From a virus: DNA of 21,343 nucleotides. Below, one piece after another: positions 5,493 to 12,949 of the stretch; position 1 is the stretch's first letter; each line of letters begins with the position of its first letter. A program made the position numbers and the translations under genes. The notes under the pieces are model-generated. The model searched no databases, was not told the origin of the DNA, and saw only the letters and a program-made list of their open reading frames with translations. The DNA lies in IMG/VR virus record IMGVR_UViG_3300035222_000011, positions 1 through 21,343 of that record. The stretch is one strand, 5' to 3'.

Positions 5493-6478
5493 TGATAAGA
5501 ATATTATCAGTAATATTACTAACATTTTTGTTAGTTGGTTGTGCTGGTTCAAACAAAGTAAATTTTGATATAAGAACACAAAAGGTTGCTTATAAAGATT
5601 TAACAGAAATTAAGGCACCTAGTGGTGACCCTATTATAATTGCTGTCTATGACTTTGTTGATATGACTGGTCAAAAGAAACCAGGTGGTAACTTTGCCTC
5701 AATGAGTACAGCGGTTACTCAAGGATCATATCAGTTATTAATTAAAGCTTTACAAGACGCAGGTGATGGCAAATGGTTTAGAGTTGTAGAGAGAACAAGT
5801 TTACCAAGTCTATTACAAGAAAGAAAACTAATTAGGTCTACAAGACAACAAATTAATGGAGAAGGTGCAGAACCATTACCACCATTGTTATTCGCAGGTG
5901 CATATATCACAGGTGGTATAGTAGGTTATGATAGTGATATTAAATCTGGTGGATTAGGTGCAAGAGTATTAGGTATTCAAGCTAATAAACAATACAGACA
6001 AGATATTGTTACAGTTATATTAAGATTGGTTAATGTACAAACAGGTGAGGTAGTTATAGTAACTACTATTGAAAAGACTATAGTTTCTACAGCTTTTGGA
6101 TCAGATGTATTTAAATATTTTGATACAGATACAATGTTAGTAGAGATTGAAGCTGGTTATGCTAGAAACGAACCAGTGACCTTTGCAATAAGAAAAGCAA
6201 TTGAAAAAGGTGTAGTAGATTTAATACACAAAGGTATTATAAAAGATTTATGGGCATATAAAATAGAAGAAGTAACAATACCAGAGATTAAAGATTATAT
6301 AGATCATACAAATGATGTTGAAATAGGTGTACATGTGGATATAGGTGAGAAGAAAAAAGAGAAAACCTATGAAGATTATCTTAAACAAAAAGAAGAATTA
6401 AAAAAATTAGAACAAGAGGAGAATACAGATGAGAAAAATAATGATGTCAATAGTGATTCTTCTAGCGACACTAACTAA
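5492..6478 (+). CDS. csgG: CsgG-like curli secretion channel lipoprotein
   Basis: CsgG forms a nonameric outer-membrane pore that exports unfolded curli subunits. The 328-aa product has a lipobox ending in Cys17 (LLVGC). Family-typical blocks follow: YKDLT (34-38), AVYDFVDMTGQKKP (51-64), WFRVVERTSLPSLLQERKLIR (about 95-115), GYDSDIKSGGLGAR (145-158), RLVNVQTGEV (178-187) and NEPVTFAIRKAIEKG (226-240). The constriction loop keeps Asn67-Phe68, matching E. coli Asn55-Phe56, but is shorter and lacks the Tyr51 equivalent. About 60 extra acidic/lysine-rich residues (266-328) extend beyond the usual end. AAGGAAG lies about 10 nt before the ATG. The 3' end overlaps the next gene by 50 nt. Confidence 0.93.
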   Translation: MIRILSVILLTFLLVGCAGSNKVNFDIRTQKVAYKDLTEIKAPSGDPIIIAVYDFVDMTGQKKPGGNFASMSTAVTQGSYQLLIKALQDAGDGKWFRVVERTSLPSLLQERKLIRSTRQQINGEGAEPLPPLLFAGAYITGGIVGYDSDIKSGGLGARVLGIQANKQYRQDIVTVILRLVNVQTGEVVIVTTIEKTIVSTAFGSDVFKYFDTDTMLVEIEAGYARNEPVTFAIRKAIEKGVVDLIHKGIIKDLWAYKIEEVTIPEIKDYIDHTNDVEIGVHVDIGEKKKEKTYEDYLKQKEELKKLEQEENTDEKNNDVNSDSSSDTN

Positions 6479-7520
6479 CAGTTTCGCAGGCAATTCCGTT
6501 TGGATTCAACAAGACAACCAAGATAGCGACGGATCAATTTTTATCAAACAAGATGGTACTGGTAATACAGTAGGGTATTCTACATCTTATCCATTTAAAG
6601 TAGATGGAGAGAACATCACAATCATTATTAAACAAATAGGTAATAATAACGTAACAGATTATTCAAATCACGTGAGTTTTAAAGGTGAGAATATGACTTT
6701 AGATTATACAGCAACTGGTGATGGTAATAAATTAAGAATAGATAGTGATGATACGGATGCTACTGGACATTATTTAGACCACGATATTACAGGTAACTTA
6801 AACGTAGTAGATTATGATACTTGGGCAAATGATACAGCAAATTTCAATGTTGATTTAGATATTACAGGTGACTCAAATACTTTTTGGGTAAGAAATAAAG
6901 GTGATAATCACTTCTTATATGTTCTTATGTCAGGTGATTCAAATGATGTACAATTTTATGGTACAACTGATTCAGTAGGATTTAATACAAACTCTAACAA
7001 GGCTATTGGTCCACAAACAACATCACATGGACAATTTGCAGATAGTTCAGGTAGTGAAGGCGCTACAGCAGACATTTATATTATTGGGAATTCCAATAGA
7101 TTACATACTTCATCATACGGTACAGGTAACTATCAACTCCACGATATTATAGGTAGTTCAAATATTTTAGATATTCACTCTAGTTATACTAGTGCCGATA
7201 CTGATCCATATGGAGATACAATGTTGATATTAGGTGACGGTAACTATTTAAGAACATACATATCTGGAGATAGTAATACAATAAGATTACATATGGCAGG
7301 TGGAAATAATACTGCCAAGATTTATCTTTATACAGATGGTTCGGTAATAAATTTTGACCAAACAGGTGGTGGTAACACAGGTCAAGTTACCATATCAGGT
7401 GATTCAATTTACGATTACACATTAAACTTTGCACAAAACGGTTCAGATTCTTGTACCTATTCATTTAATAGAAACACACAATCAGCTGATGTTACGGCTA
7501 CGGTTTCCAATGGATGTTAA
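6429..7520 (+). CDS. secreted curlin-like repeat protein (candidate CsgG cargo)
   Basis: A 363-aa protein with a signal peptide cleaved near NSFA20|G. The mature chain is almost wholly built of curlin-like repeats: about 12 G-x-x-N turns starting at Gly43, 71, 97, 122, 147, 169, 220, 242, 269, 280, 291 and 313, spaced mostly 22-28 residues apart. The repeats at 39-46, 69-74 and 311-316 keep the Gln of the curlin Q-x-G-x-x-N motif; most others have Ile or another hydrophobic there. This predicts a beta-solenoid or amyloid-forming fibre subunit. Two C-terminal cysteines (342, 363) could close the last turn. AGAGGAG inside csgG gives the start. It is longer and more degenerate than CsgA. Cargo status is inferred from adjacency. 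Confidence 0.8.
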   Translation: MRKIMMSIVILLATLTNSFAGNSVWIQQDNQDSDGSIFIKQDGTGNTVGYSTSYPFKVDGENITIIIKQIGNNNVTDYSNHVSFKGENMTLDYTATGDGNKLRIDSDDTDATGHYLDHDITGNLNVVDYDTWANDTANFNVDLDITGDSNTFWVRNKGDNHFLYVLMSGDSNDVQFYGTTDSVGFNTNSNKAIGPQTTSHGQFADSSGSEGATADIYIIGNSNRLHTSSYGTGNYQLHDIIGSSNILDIHSSYTSADTDPYGDTMLILGDGNYLRTYISGDSNTIRLHMAGGNNTAKIYLYTDGSVINFDQTGGGNTGQVTISGDSIYDYTLNFAQNGSDSCTYSFNRNTQSADVTATVSNGC

Positions 7521-9673
7521 AAATGAAAAGAATTTTATTTTTTATTACCTTTCTGGTACTTTTCTGTACTAGTATTTCATCATCACAAATAACAAGTCCT
7601 AAAGTTGGCGAAGTCATAGGCCAAATGGGTACTACTTGGAACGAAAGAGAAGGAGAAACTCAAAATACAGCAATGGGTTATGAGTTGCAGATGAACGATT
7701 TCCTCCAAACTGGTGAAGATGGTGGTATGATTATTCATTACCTTGATAATACTAAATTTACAATGGGACCAAATACAGAATTAATAATTGATGAGTTTGC
7801 TTTTGATACATCGGTTGTACCAATTGAATTGGCAATGAACATATCAGTTAACGTTGGTACATTTACATATGAATCAGGACAGGTATCTAATTTAGGTGGT
7901 GAAGTTAACATCAATGCTGGATTTGCCTCAATTACAGTACAAGGTACTGCCTTTTCAGGAACAGTTGACACTAGTGGTGAGGTTACAATTACCTTACTAC
8001 CAGATAGTGATGGTGCAGTAGGGTCGGTAACGGTCTCCAATGACGCAGGTTCTCAAACAATAACTAACGCTTACAATTCAGTGACAGTTGTATCAAACGA
8101 CTTAACACCAACTCCTCCAAAGATAGAGACTAATAAGTCAGACATTATTGAGTTAGATGAATTTGAAGATGAAATTAAAGAAGATACAGCAAAACATTTT
8201 GGTGATATAGATTCAAAATCTGAAATGTCTAAAGACGAACAAGAAGCACAAGAAATGGAAGAGGCTTTAATTAATGAAGAAGCAAGTATAGTAGAAGATA
8301 GTAATACAATTGTTGGTACAGATTTATCTTCTAGTGAAGCAGATACAATGATTGAAACAAAATCAGCAGAAGAAAATACTTTAGTTGAAGTAGAAGAAGT
8401 TGATACATCTTATTATGATTCTTGGGAAGATGATTTAAAAGATTGGGGTTATATAGATGAAGACAACCAGATTTCAGTTTGGGATGCCGAAGGTGAGCAA
8501 ACTATGGATTGGGATGACGCAAAGAAAATGTATGCAGAAATGGATCAAGCATACTTTGACGCTATTGGTTGTTCAGATTGTACCTGGGATACTATTGATT
8601 GGGATACTATTGATTGGGACGCTGTAGATTGGGACGAATATTCGGACAAGTATAATGATCTATTAGAAGACTATGGTTTAACTTCTTGGAATGTTGATGT
8701 AGATGAACAAGATGTTGTTGAAGATACAAAAGATGAAACAGAAGCAACTACAGTTGAAGGATATACTTGGGAAGATTTTGCTTTAGATGATGACTACTAT
8801 AACAATGCAGAATACAAAAACCAAGGTGGACCTCCAACATTAACTGTACAAAACTATTGTGAGTACAATGGTTACGAAGACTATTGGTGTAACCAAGATT
8901 ATGTTGATTATCTAAATGACTGGTACAAAGATGATTGGACTTTAAAAGTAACTAACGATAGTTGGACTAAAGAATCAAAAGAGATATGGGGTAAATTATA
9001 TGGTTGGTGTGGATCGTGGCCAAACTATAAGATGTGTGATAACCAACCTAAACCTTGGAAGATGAAAGACTTAAAGAAGACTTACATAACTGATTGGGAG
9101 TGGGCAGATTGGGACATATATTGGGACGCCGTGTATGATTGGTGGTATACAGGTTACGATTACAATAATGAAGATGATGAGTCTAATTGGGAAGATGAGT
9201 ATGATTTTGAAGATAACTATGACATAGACGCAGAATTAGAATTGTTATTAGCAAGTTATGATAAAGAAGATTGTTTAAATTATGGATACTATTGGGACAA
9301 TGCTCAATCAAGTTGTGGTACGGAGTGGGTTGATAATAGTGGTTCAGAAACGCAAGTAACTGCTAGTGGTGAAGTTTTAAATTATAGTACTGGAGATGTA
9401 ACTCAAACCTTAACTACAACAAGTGGTGGTGTGTCAACAAGTATTACTTCTACAGGAAGAGTATCAACGTTAGATAACGACTTTAACGCAACTGCCTCAA
9501 CGTCTGGTGATTACACAATATTAAATAGATACAACGACAATCATAGAGCTTATGTAAAAACTGAAACTAGTAAAGAGGCAGACATACAGATTTTACAAGA
9601 TACTGAAGCACAACACCTTGATGTAGGTAGCAGCTCTACTCAAAACAATATCACAATCATTCAAACGGACTAA
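7514..9673 (+). CDS. FecR-domain secreted protein with Asp/Trp/Tyr-rich region (719 aa)
   Basis: A signal peptide (about residues 1-24) is followed by a FecR domain (about 30-105: VGEVIGQMGTTW, ELQMNDFLQTGEDGG, TMGPNTELIIDEF). A beta region includes GFASITVQGTAFSGTVD and a GAVGSVTVSNDAG segment. FecR domains occur in signalling and surface proteins. Residues about 210-290 are Glu-rich and likely disordered. Residues about 300-580 are strikingly rich in Asp, Trp and Tyr, including tandem WDTID units at 358-372. The last 110 residues are Thr/Ser/Gly-rich and beta-like. Start 7514 overlaps the curlin-like gene by 7 nt; 7523 (MKRILFF) is equally plausible. Neither has a clear ribosome-binding site, suggesting coupling. 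It may be a second exported or surface protein. Confidence 0.82.
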   Translation: MLKMKRILFFITFLVLFCTSISSSQITSPKVGEVIGQMGTTWNEREGETQNTAMGYELQMNDFLQTGEDGGMIIHYLDNTKFTMGPNTELIIDEFAFDTSVVPIELAMNISVNVGTFTYESGQVSNLGGEVNINAGFASITVQGTAFSGTVDTSGEVTITLLPDSDGAVGSVTVSNDAGSQTITNAYNSVTVVSNDLTPTPPKIETNKSDIIELDEFEDEIKEDTAKHFGDIDSKSEMSKDEQEAQEMEEALINEEASIVEDSNTIVGTDLSSSEADTMIETKSAEENTLVEVEEVDTSYYDSWEDDLKDWGYIDEDNQISVWDAEGEQTMDWDDAKKMYAEMDQAYFDAIGCSDCTWDTIDWDTIDWDAVDWDEYSDKYNDLLEDYGLTSWNVDVDEQDVVEDTKDETEATTVEGYTWEDFALDDDYYNNAEYKNQGGPPTLTVQNYCEYNGYEDYWCNQDYVDYLNDWYKDDWTLKVTNDSWTKESKEIWGKLYGWCGSWPNYKMCDNQPKPWKMKDLKKTYITDWEWADWDIYWDAVYDWWYTGYDYNNEDDESNWEDEYDFEDNYDIDAELELLLASYDKEDCLNYGYYWDNAQSSCGTEWVDNSGSETQVTASGEVLNYSTGDVTQTLTTTSGGVSTSITSTGRVSTLDNDFNATASTSGDYTILNRYNDNHRAYVKTETSKEADIQILQDTEAQHLDVGSSSTQNNITIIQTD
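8585..8644 (+). repeat. tandem 15-bp repeats in the FecR-domain gene
   Basis: Four consecutive 15-bp units start TGGGA: two identical TGGGATACTATTGAT copies (8585-8599, 8600-8614), then diverged TGGGACGCTGTAGAT (8615-8629) and TGGGACGAATATTCG (8630-8644). They encode W-D-x-x-D type pentapeptides in frame, so the array may expand or contract by slippage without breaking the gene. Confidence 0.85.
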
Positions 9674-9680
9674 ATATGAT

Positions 9681-11315
9681 ATGACTAAATTTACTTCCAT
9701 TTGGGCAGTAATAGTAAGTGTATTAATACTATTAGGATTAAAATTATATAATCCAGTACCTTTACAAACCCTCCAACTAAAGACCTTTGATCTATATCAA
9801 ACACTTGGCGATAACTATGAGTCTAAAAGTCTTGTGTTGTTAGATATATCAAATGAAGCATTAAAGAAACAAGGTCAATGGCCTTGGAAGAGAGACATAT
9901 TAGGTCGTACTATCATCAATGCATATAAAAATGGTGCAGCTCTAGTATTTTTGAACGTAGTATTTGTTCACAAAGATAGGCTAGGTGGTGATGAAATGTT
10001 TTTGAAGATGATCTCAAAGTATCCAGTTATTCTAACTGAAACAAGTACAGCTAAGAACTTAAAGAGTATTGAAAGGAAATCTCTCGCTATCGCTAACGTG
10101 GAAGTGAAAGTGGGCGTTGACTCTGTTATACGAATTTTATCCTTGGATAATTCCGTGCCGGAAAAGATTTTATCCATAATCAAGTTTCCAATACCTGACC
10201 AAGATAGTATATGGATTGATTTCAGACATAGAATACCTAGAATAGATTATACAGATAAAGATTGGTCATCTATGAAAGGTAAGATAGTATTCATAGGTGC
10301 TACATTTGATGGTTCCACTTTTGTACTTACACCTAATGGTTTAAAGAACACACACGAAATAGCGGCCTTGTCAACAGAAACTTTATTATCAGGTGAGTAT
10401 ATAAAAAGACCTGATTGGGCACCTATGGCAGAATGGATTGCTTTATTATTAACATTAGGTTTCTTTTTAATAGTTTTACCTAGAGTTGACTTATTTTGGT
10501 CAGCCGCAATTTTAGTCGGTTTTTATTTTGATTTAGCACTTACAAGTGGTTATCTATGGCAAAAACATATGATACTTACAGATTGGTCATCAATCGCAGT
10601 AATAGGAAGTATAGTATGGGCACACTTGATATACAATAACTTTGCAAGAGAGAATAGATTAAAATTACAAATCAAAAAACAATTTGAACATTACCTAGCA
10701 CCAGATATGGTTAAGAAGTTGCAGAAAAATCCTGAACTTTTAAAATTAGGTGGTGATACAAGAGATATGACTTTTTTATTTTGTGACATAAGAGGATTTA
10801 CTCCTATTTCAGAAAAATTTCAATCTGATCCACAAGGTCTTACAAAAGTTATAAATAAATTTTTAACACCCATGACAAACATTATAATGAAAAATGGTGG
10901 TACTATTGATAAGTACATGGGCGATTGTATTATGGCATTTTGGAATGCTCCAATACAACAACATAATCATAGATCACTTGCAGTTAACTCGGCATGTGAA
11001 ATGATGAACAAATTAAAAGAATTAAATGACAGTGATAGTTTTGGTCCAGATATTAAGATAAACATCGGCATAGGAATAAATTCAGGTCCTGCTGTAGTTG
11101 GTAATATGGGATCAGATCAACGTTTTGATTATTCTGTTTTAGGTGACGCCGTTAATCTTGCAAGTAGATTAGAAGGTGTAAGTAAAAATTATGACGCAAC
11201 ATTAATTGTAGGTTATGATACATACAGAATGCTAAGATCAAAATACGATTGGAAGAAATTAGATATGGTTAAAGTTAAAGGCAAATCTAATATGGTATCT
11301 ATCTACACAATTTAG
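9681..11315 (+). CDS. CHASE2-domain class III adenylate/guanylate cyclase
   Basis: A 544-aa membrane sensor predicted to make a cyclic nucleotide, probably cAMP. It has an N-terminal helix (about 5-22), an extracytoplasmic CHASE2 domain (about 30-240; LLDISNEAL and GQWPWKRD are typical), three helices (about 250-267, 272-290, 302-319) and a class III catalytic domain (about 360-544). Metal aspartates Asp369 (CDIRGFT) and Asp415 (KYMGD), substrate residues Lys411 and Asp483 (RFDYSVLGD), and transition-state Asn492 and Arg496 (NLASRLE) are all present, so activity is likely. Lys plus Asp favours ATP over GTP. The gene lies 7 nt after the FecR gene. Cyclases are rare in phages. The CHASE2 ligand is unknown. 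Confidence 0.93.
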   Translation: MTKFTSIWAVIVSVLILLGLKLYNPVPLQTLQLKTFDLYQTLGDNYESKSLVLLDISNEALKKQGQWPWKRDILGRTIINAYKNGAALVFLNVVFVHKDRLGGDEMFLKMISKYPVILTETSTAKNLKSIERKSLAIANVEVKVGVDSVIRILSLDNSVPEKILSIIKFPIPDQDSIWIDFRHRIPRIDYTDKDWSSMKGKIVFIGATFDGSTFVLTPNGLKNTHEIAALSTETLLSGEYIKRPDWAPMAEWIALLLTLGFFLIVLPRVDLFWSAAILVGFYFDLALTSGYLWQKHMILTDWSSIAVIGSIVWAHLIYNNFARENRLKLQIKKQFEHYLAPDMVKKLQKNPELLKLGGDTRDMTFLFCDIRGFTPISEKFQSDPQGLTKVINKFLTPMTNIIMKNGGTIDKYMGDCIMAFWNAPIQQHNHRSLAVNSACEMMNKLKELNDSDSFGPDIKINIGIGINSGPAVVGNMGSDQRFDYSVLGDAVNLASRLEGVSKNYDATLIVGYDTYRMLRSKYDWKKLDMVKVKGKSNMVSIYTI

Positions 11316-11326
11316 GAGGCTGTCTG

Positions 11327-11476
11327 ATAAGAAAGATATTTTGGACCTTCATAAAGTTTTTTTTATGTTGGTGCGTATTGTGGACCTGCTCACAAAAATT
11401 AACGTATTTAAAAGCATGTGAAACTGAAACTATTATAAATATTGATAAACAAATAAAACACTATGGCAGAAAATAA
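11327..11476 (+). CDS. possible small membrane or secreted protein with non-standard start
   Basis: A perfect AGGAGG (11314-11319), the best ribosome-binding site nearby, is followed 7 nt later not by ATG but by ATA AGA AAG ATA, then an open frame of 49 codons to TAA 11474-11476. The product would begin with basic residues and a hydrophobic run (IFWTFIKFFLCWCVLW) resembling a signal or membrane segment, then a polar tail. CTG at 11324 is another start option. ATA is an unusual initiator; a sequence error from ATG would explain it. The frame overlaps the next gene by 14 nt. If it is not a gene, 11316-11462 holds just the late box at 11434. Confidence 0.35.
   Translation: MRKIFWTFIKFFLCWCVLWTCSQKLTYLKACETETIINIDKQIKHYGRK
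11434..11441 (+). promoter_or_regulatory. T4-type late promoter box
   Basis: An exact TATAAATA, in a sequence context (TTATTATAAATATTG-like) nearly the same as that of the box at 4999, lies 21 nt before the ATG at 11463. The shared flank TTATAAATATTG strengthens both calls. Confidence 0.6.
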
Positions 11477-11906
11477 CCACACAGAAATACACGTACAATT
11501 AGCAGAATTAACTAAAGATGTACAACAGATTAATAATATACAACATAGATTAGATGTAGCTATTGATAAGTTGACAGAGGTATCATCTTCTATTAAATCT
11601 ATGCTGGCTGTACACGAGGAGAAGATTGAACACCAGGAAAAGATAGATGATGTGATATTTTCTAAACTAAAGATAAGAGCCAGTGAGACGATAAGTATAG
11701 AAAAAGAACTTTCTGATAAAATAGAAGAATCTGAAAAACGTATAAAAAATGAACTGATTGAGATAAAAACCGAATTTAGAGGTAGAATTAGTATGTTAGA
11801 AAAGTACAAGTGGATTATTATAGGTGCCTTTATTGCCGTAGAGTCTATAACGGTTTTAATGTTATCCAAAAAAGGTTTTTTCCCTTTGCTTTCATTTTTC
11901 AATTAA
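11463..11906 (+). CDS. coiled-coil protein with C-terminal membrane anchor
   Basis: A 147-aa protein that begins without a signal peptide. Residues about 10-110 are strongly heptad-like and rich in Glu, Lys, Ile and Leu, so a long coiled coil is expected. One transmembrane helix (about 116-134: YKWIIIGAFIAVESITVLML) and a short basic and hydrophobic end follow. This predicts a tail-anchored cytoplasmic coiled coil. No Shine-Dalgarno is evident before the ATG, but a late-promoter box is well placed. I recall similar proteins in T4-like marine phages, without known function; a lysis-control or membrane-organising role is only a guess. Confidence 0.68.
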   Translation: MAENNHTEIHVQLAELTKDVQQINNIQHRLDVAIDKLTEVSSSIKSMLAVHEEKIEHQEKIDDVIFSKLKIRASETISIEKELSDKIEESEKRIKNELIEIKTEFRGRISMLEKYKWIIIGAFIAVESITVLMLSKKGFFPLLSFFN

Positions 11907-11908
11907 GC

Positions 11909-11937
11909 TTGACAATTTCATAGTAATGGTGTATAGT
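11909..11937 (+). promoter_or_regulatory. sigma70-type promoter giving a nearly leaderless primase mRNA
   Basis: TTGACA (11909-11914) and TATAGT (11932-11937) are separated by exactly 17 nt: a consensus -35 and a -10 one base from TATAAT. Transcription would start near 11944, only a few bases before the primase ATG at 11948. No Shine-Dalgarno precedes that ATG. It probably drives early or middle expression of the primase-nrdA-nrdB run by host RNA polymerase. Confidence 0.75.
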
Positions 11938-11947
11938 ATTCTTTACT

Positions 11948-12949
11948 ATGTCATCTTATATTGATCTAAAATTTATCAATCAACTATCGGGAAGGTTGCA
12001 ACAGTTTAAACAGAAAACAGACTATCTGTTTAACTTTCGTTGTCCTCATTGTGGTGATTCTAAAAAATCTAAAAGTAAAGCAAGAGCATATTTTTATAGA
12101 GTAAAAAATGATATGTTCTTTAAATGCCATAATTGTGGCCAAGGACAAAACTTTACTAACTTCTTAAAATTTATAGACCCTAAACTACACAAAGAATATC
12201 TATTAGAAAGATATAAAGGGTCAGCACCATCTACACCTGAACCAAATTGGAAATTTGAAAAACCTGTATTTAAAATTAATATATTAAACGATTGTAAAGT
12301 AATTAAAGATTTAGATGATGAACATGTTGCAAAAAAATATTTAATAGATAGAAAAATACCTGAAGAATTTTTTGATAAGTTATATTATGTAGAAAAATTT
12401 CAACAGCTTGTTAATAAAGTTAAACCAAATACATATAAAACTCAAAAGGATCACAATAGGATCATTATTCCTTTTTACGATACAACTGGTGAGTTATTTG
12501 CTTTTCAAGGTCGTAGTTTAGGACGTGATATTCCTAAATACTTAACAATTAAGCTAAACGAAAACAAACAAAAAGTTTTTGGATTAGAACGTTTAAATTT
12601 TCAAGATCATGTATATATAGTTGAAGGTCCGTTTGATTCATTGTTCATTGGCAATTGTATCGCAGCTGCTGGTGCCGATTTGTCTTTAAATAACAAAGTA
12701 CCGAACAATAGGATAACCTATATATTTGACAACGAACCAAGAAATAAAGAAATTATAAATCGCATGTATAAGATGATTGATTCTGATTTCAACATTGTTA
12801 TATGGCCAGAAGATTTACAATTTAAAGATATTAATGATATGATTCTTGGTGGCTTTACAATTAATAAAATTACAGATATTATAAAGACGAATACTTACTC
12901 ACAATTAAGTGCTCTCACTAAATTAAACCATTGGAAAAAAATAAAATGA
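11948..12949 (+). CDS. DNA primase, T4 gp61-like
   Basis: Primase makes RNA primers for lagging-strand synthesis with the replicative helicase. The 333-aa protein has an N-terminal zinc-binding module with Cys32-x2-Cys35 (CPHC) and Cys60-x2-Cys63 (CHNC), like CHC2-type primases. A linker leads to a Toprim catalytic region: VEGPFD with Glu226 (about 225-230), ITYIFDNE with Asp261 and Glu263, and KDINDMI near 293-299. Size and layout agree with T4 gp61. The ATG at 11948 is the only start that keeps the zinc module, since the next in-frame Met falls inside it. It ends in an ATGA overlap with nrdA. No helicase gene is visible nearby. Confidence 0.88.
   Translation: MSSYIDLKFINQLSGRLQQFKQKTDYLFNFRCPHCGDSKKSKSKARAYFYRVKNDMFFKCHNCGQGQNFTNFLKFIDPKLHKEYLLERYKGSAPSTPEPNWKFEKPVFKINILNDCKVIKDLDDEHVAKKYLIDRKIPEEFFDKLYYVEKFQQLVNKVKPNTYKTQKDHNRIIIPFYDTTGELFAFQGRSLGRDIPKYLTIKLNENKQKVFGLERLNFQDHVYIVEGPFDSLFIGNCIAAAGADLSLNNKVPNNRITYIFDNEPRNKEIINRMYKMIDSDFNIVIWPEDLQFKDINDMILGGFTINKITDIIKTNTYSQLSALTKLNHWKKIK

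Noticed and set aside
10850-10857. Exact TATAAATA inside the cyclase gene
   Set aside because: No start codon with a gene follows within a useful distance; expected by chance in AT-rich coding DNA.
11408-11902. Minus-strand 164-codon frame opposite the coiled-coil gene
   Set aside because: It mirrors the 11463-11906 gene; Ser/Ile-rich shadow without start context.
11860-11905. A-run and T-run (AAAAAAGGTTTTTT) as a possible terminator at the end of the coiled-coil gene
   Set aside because: No GC stem before the T-run and it lies in coding sequence.
12931-12945. TTG start for nrdA giving five extra residues
   Set aside because: The ATG at 12946 makes the usual ATGA overlap with the primase stop and gives a natural ATP-cone start.
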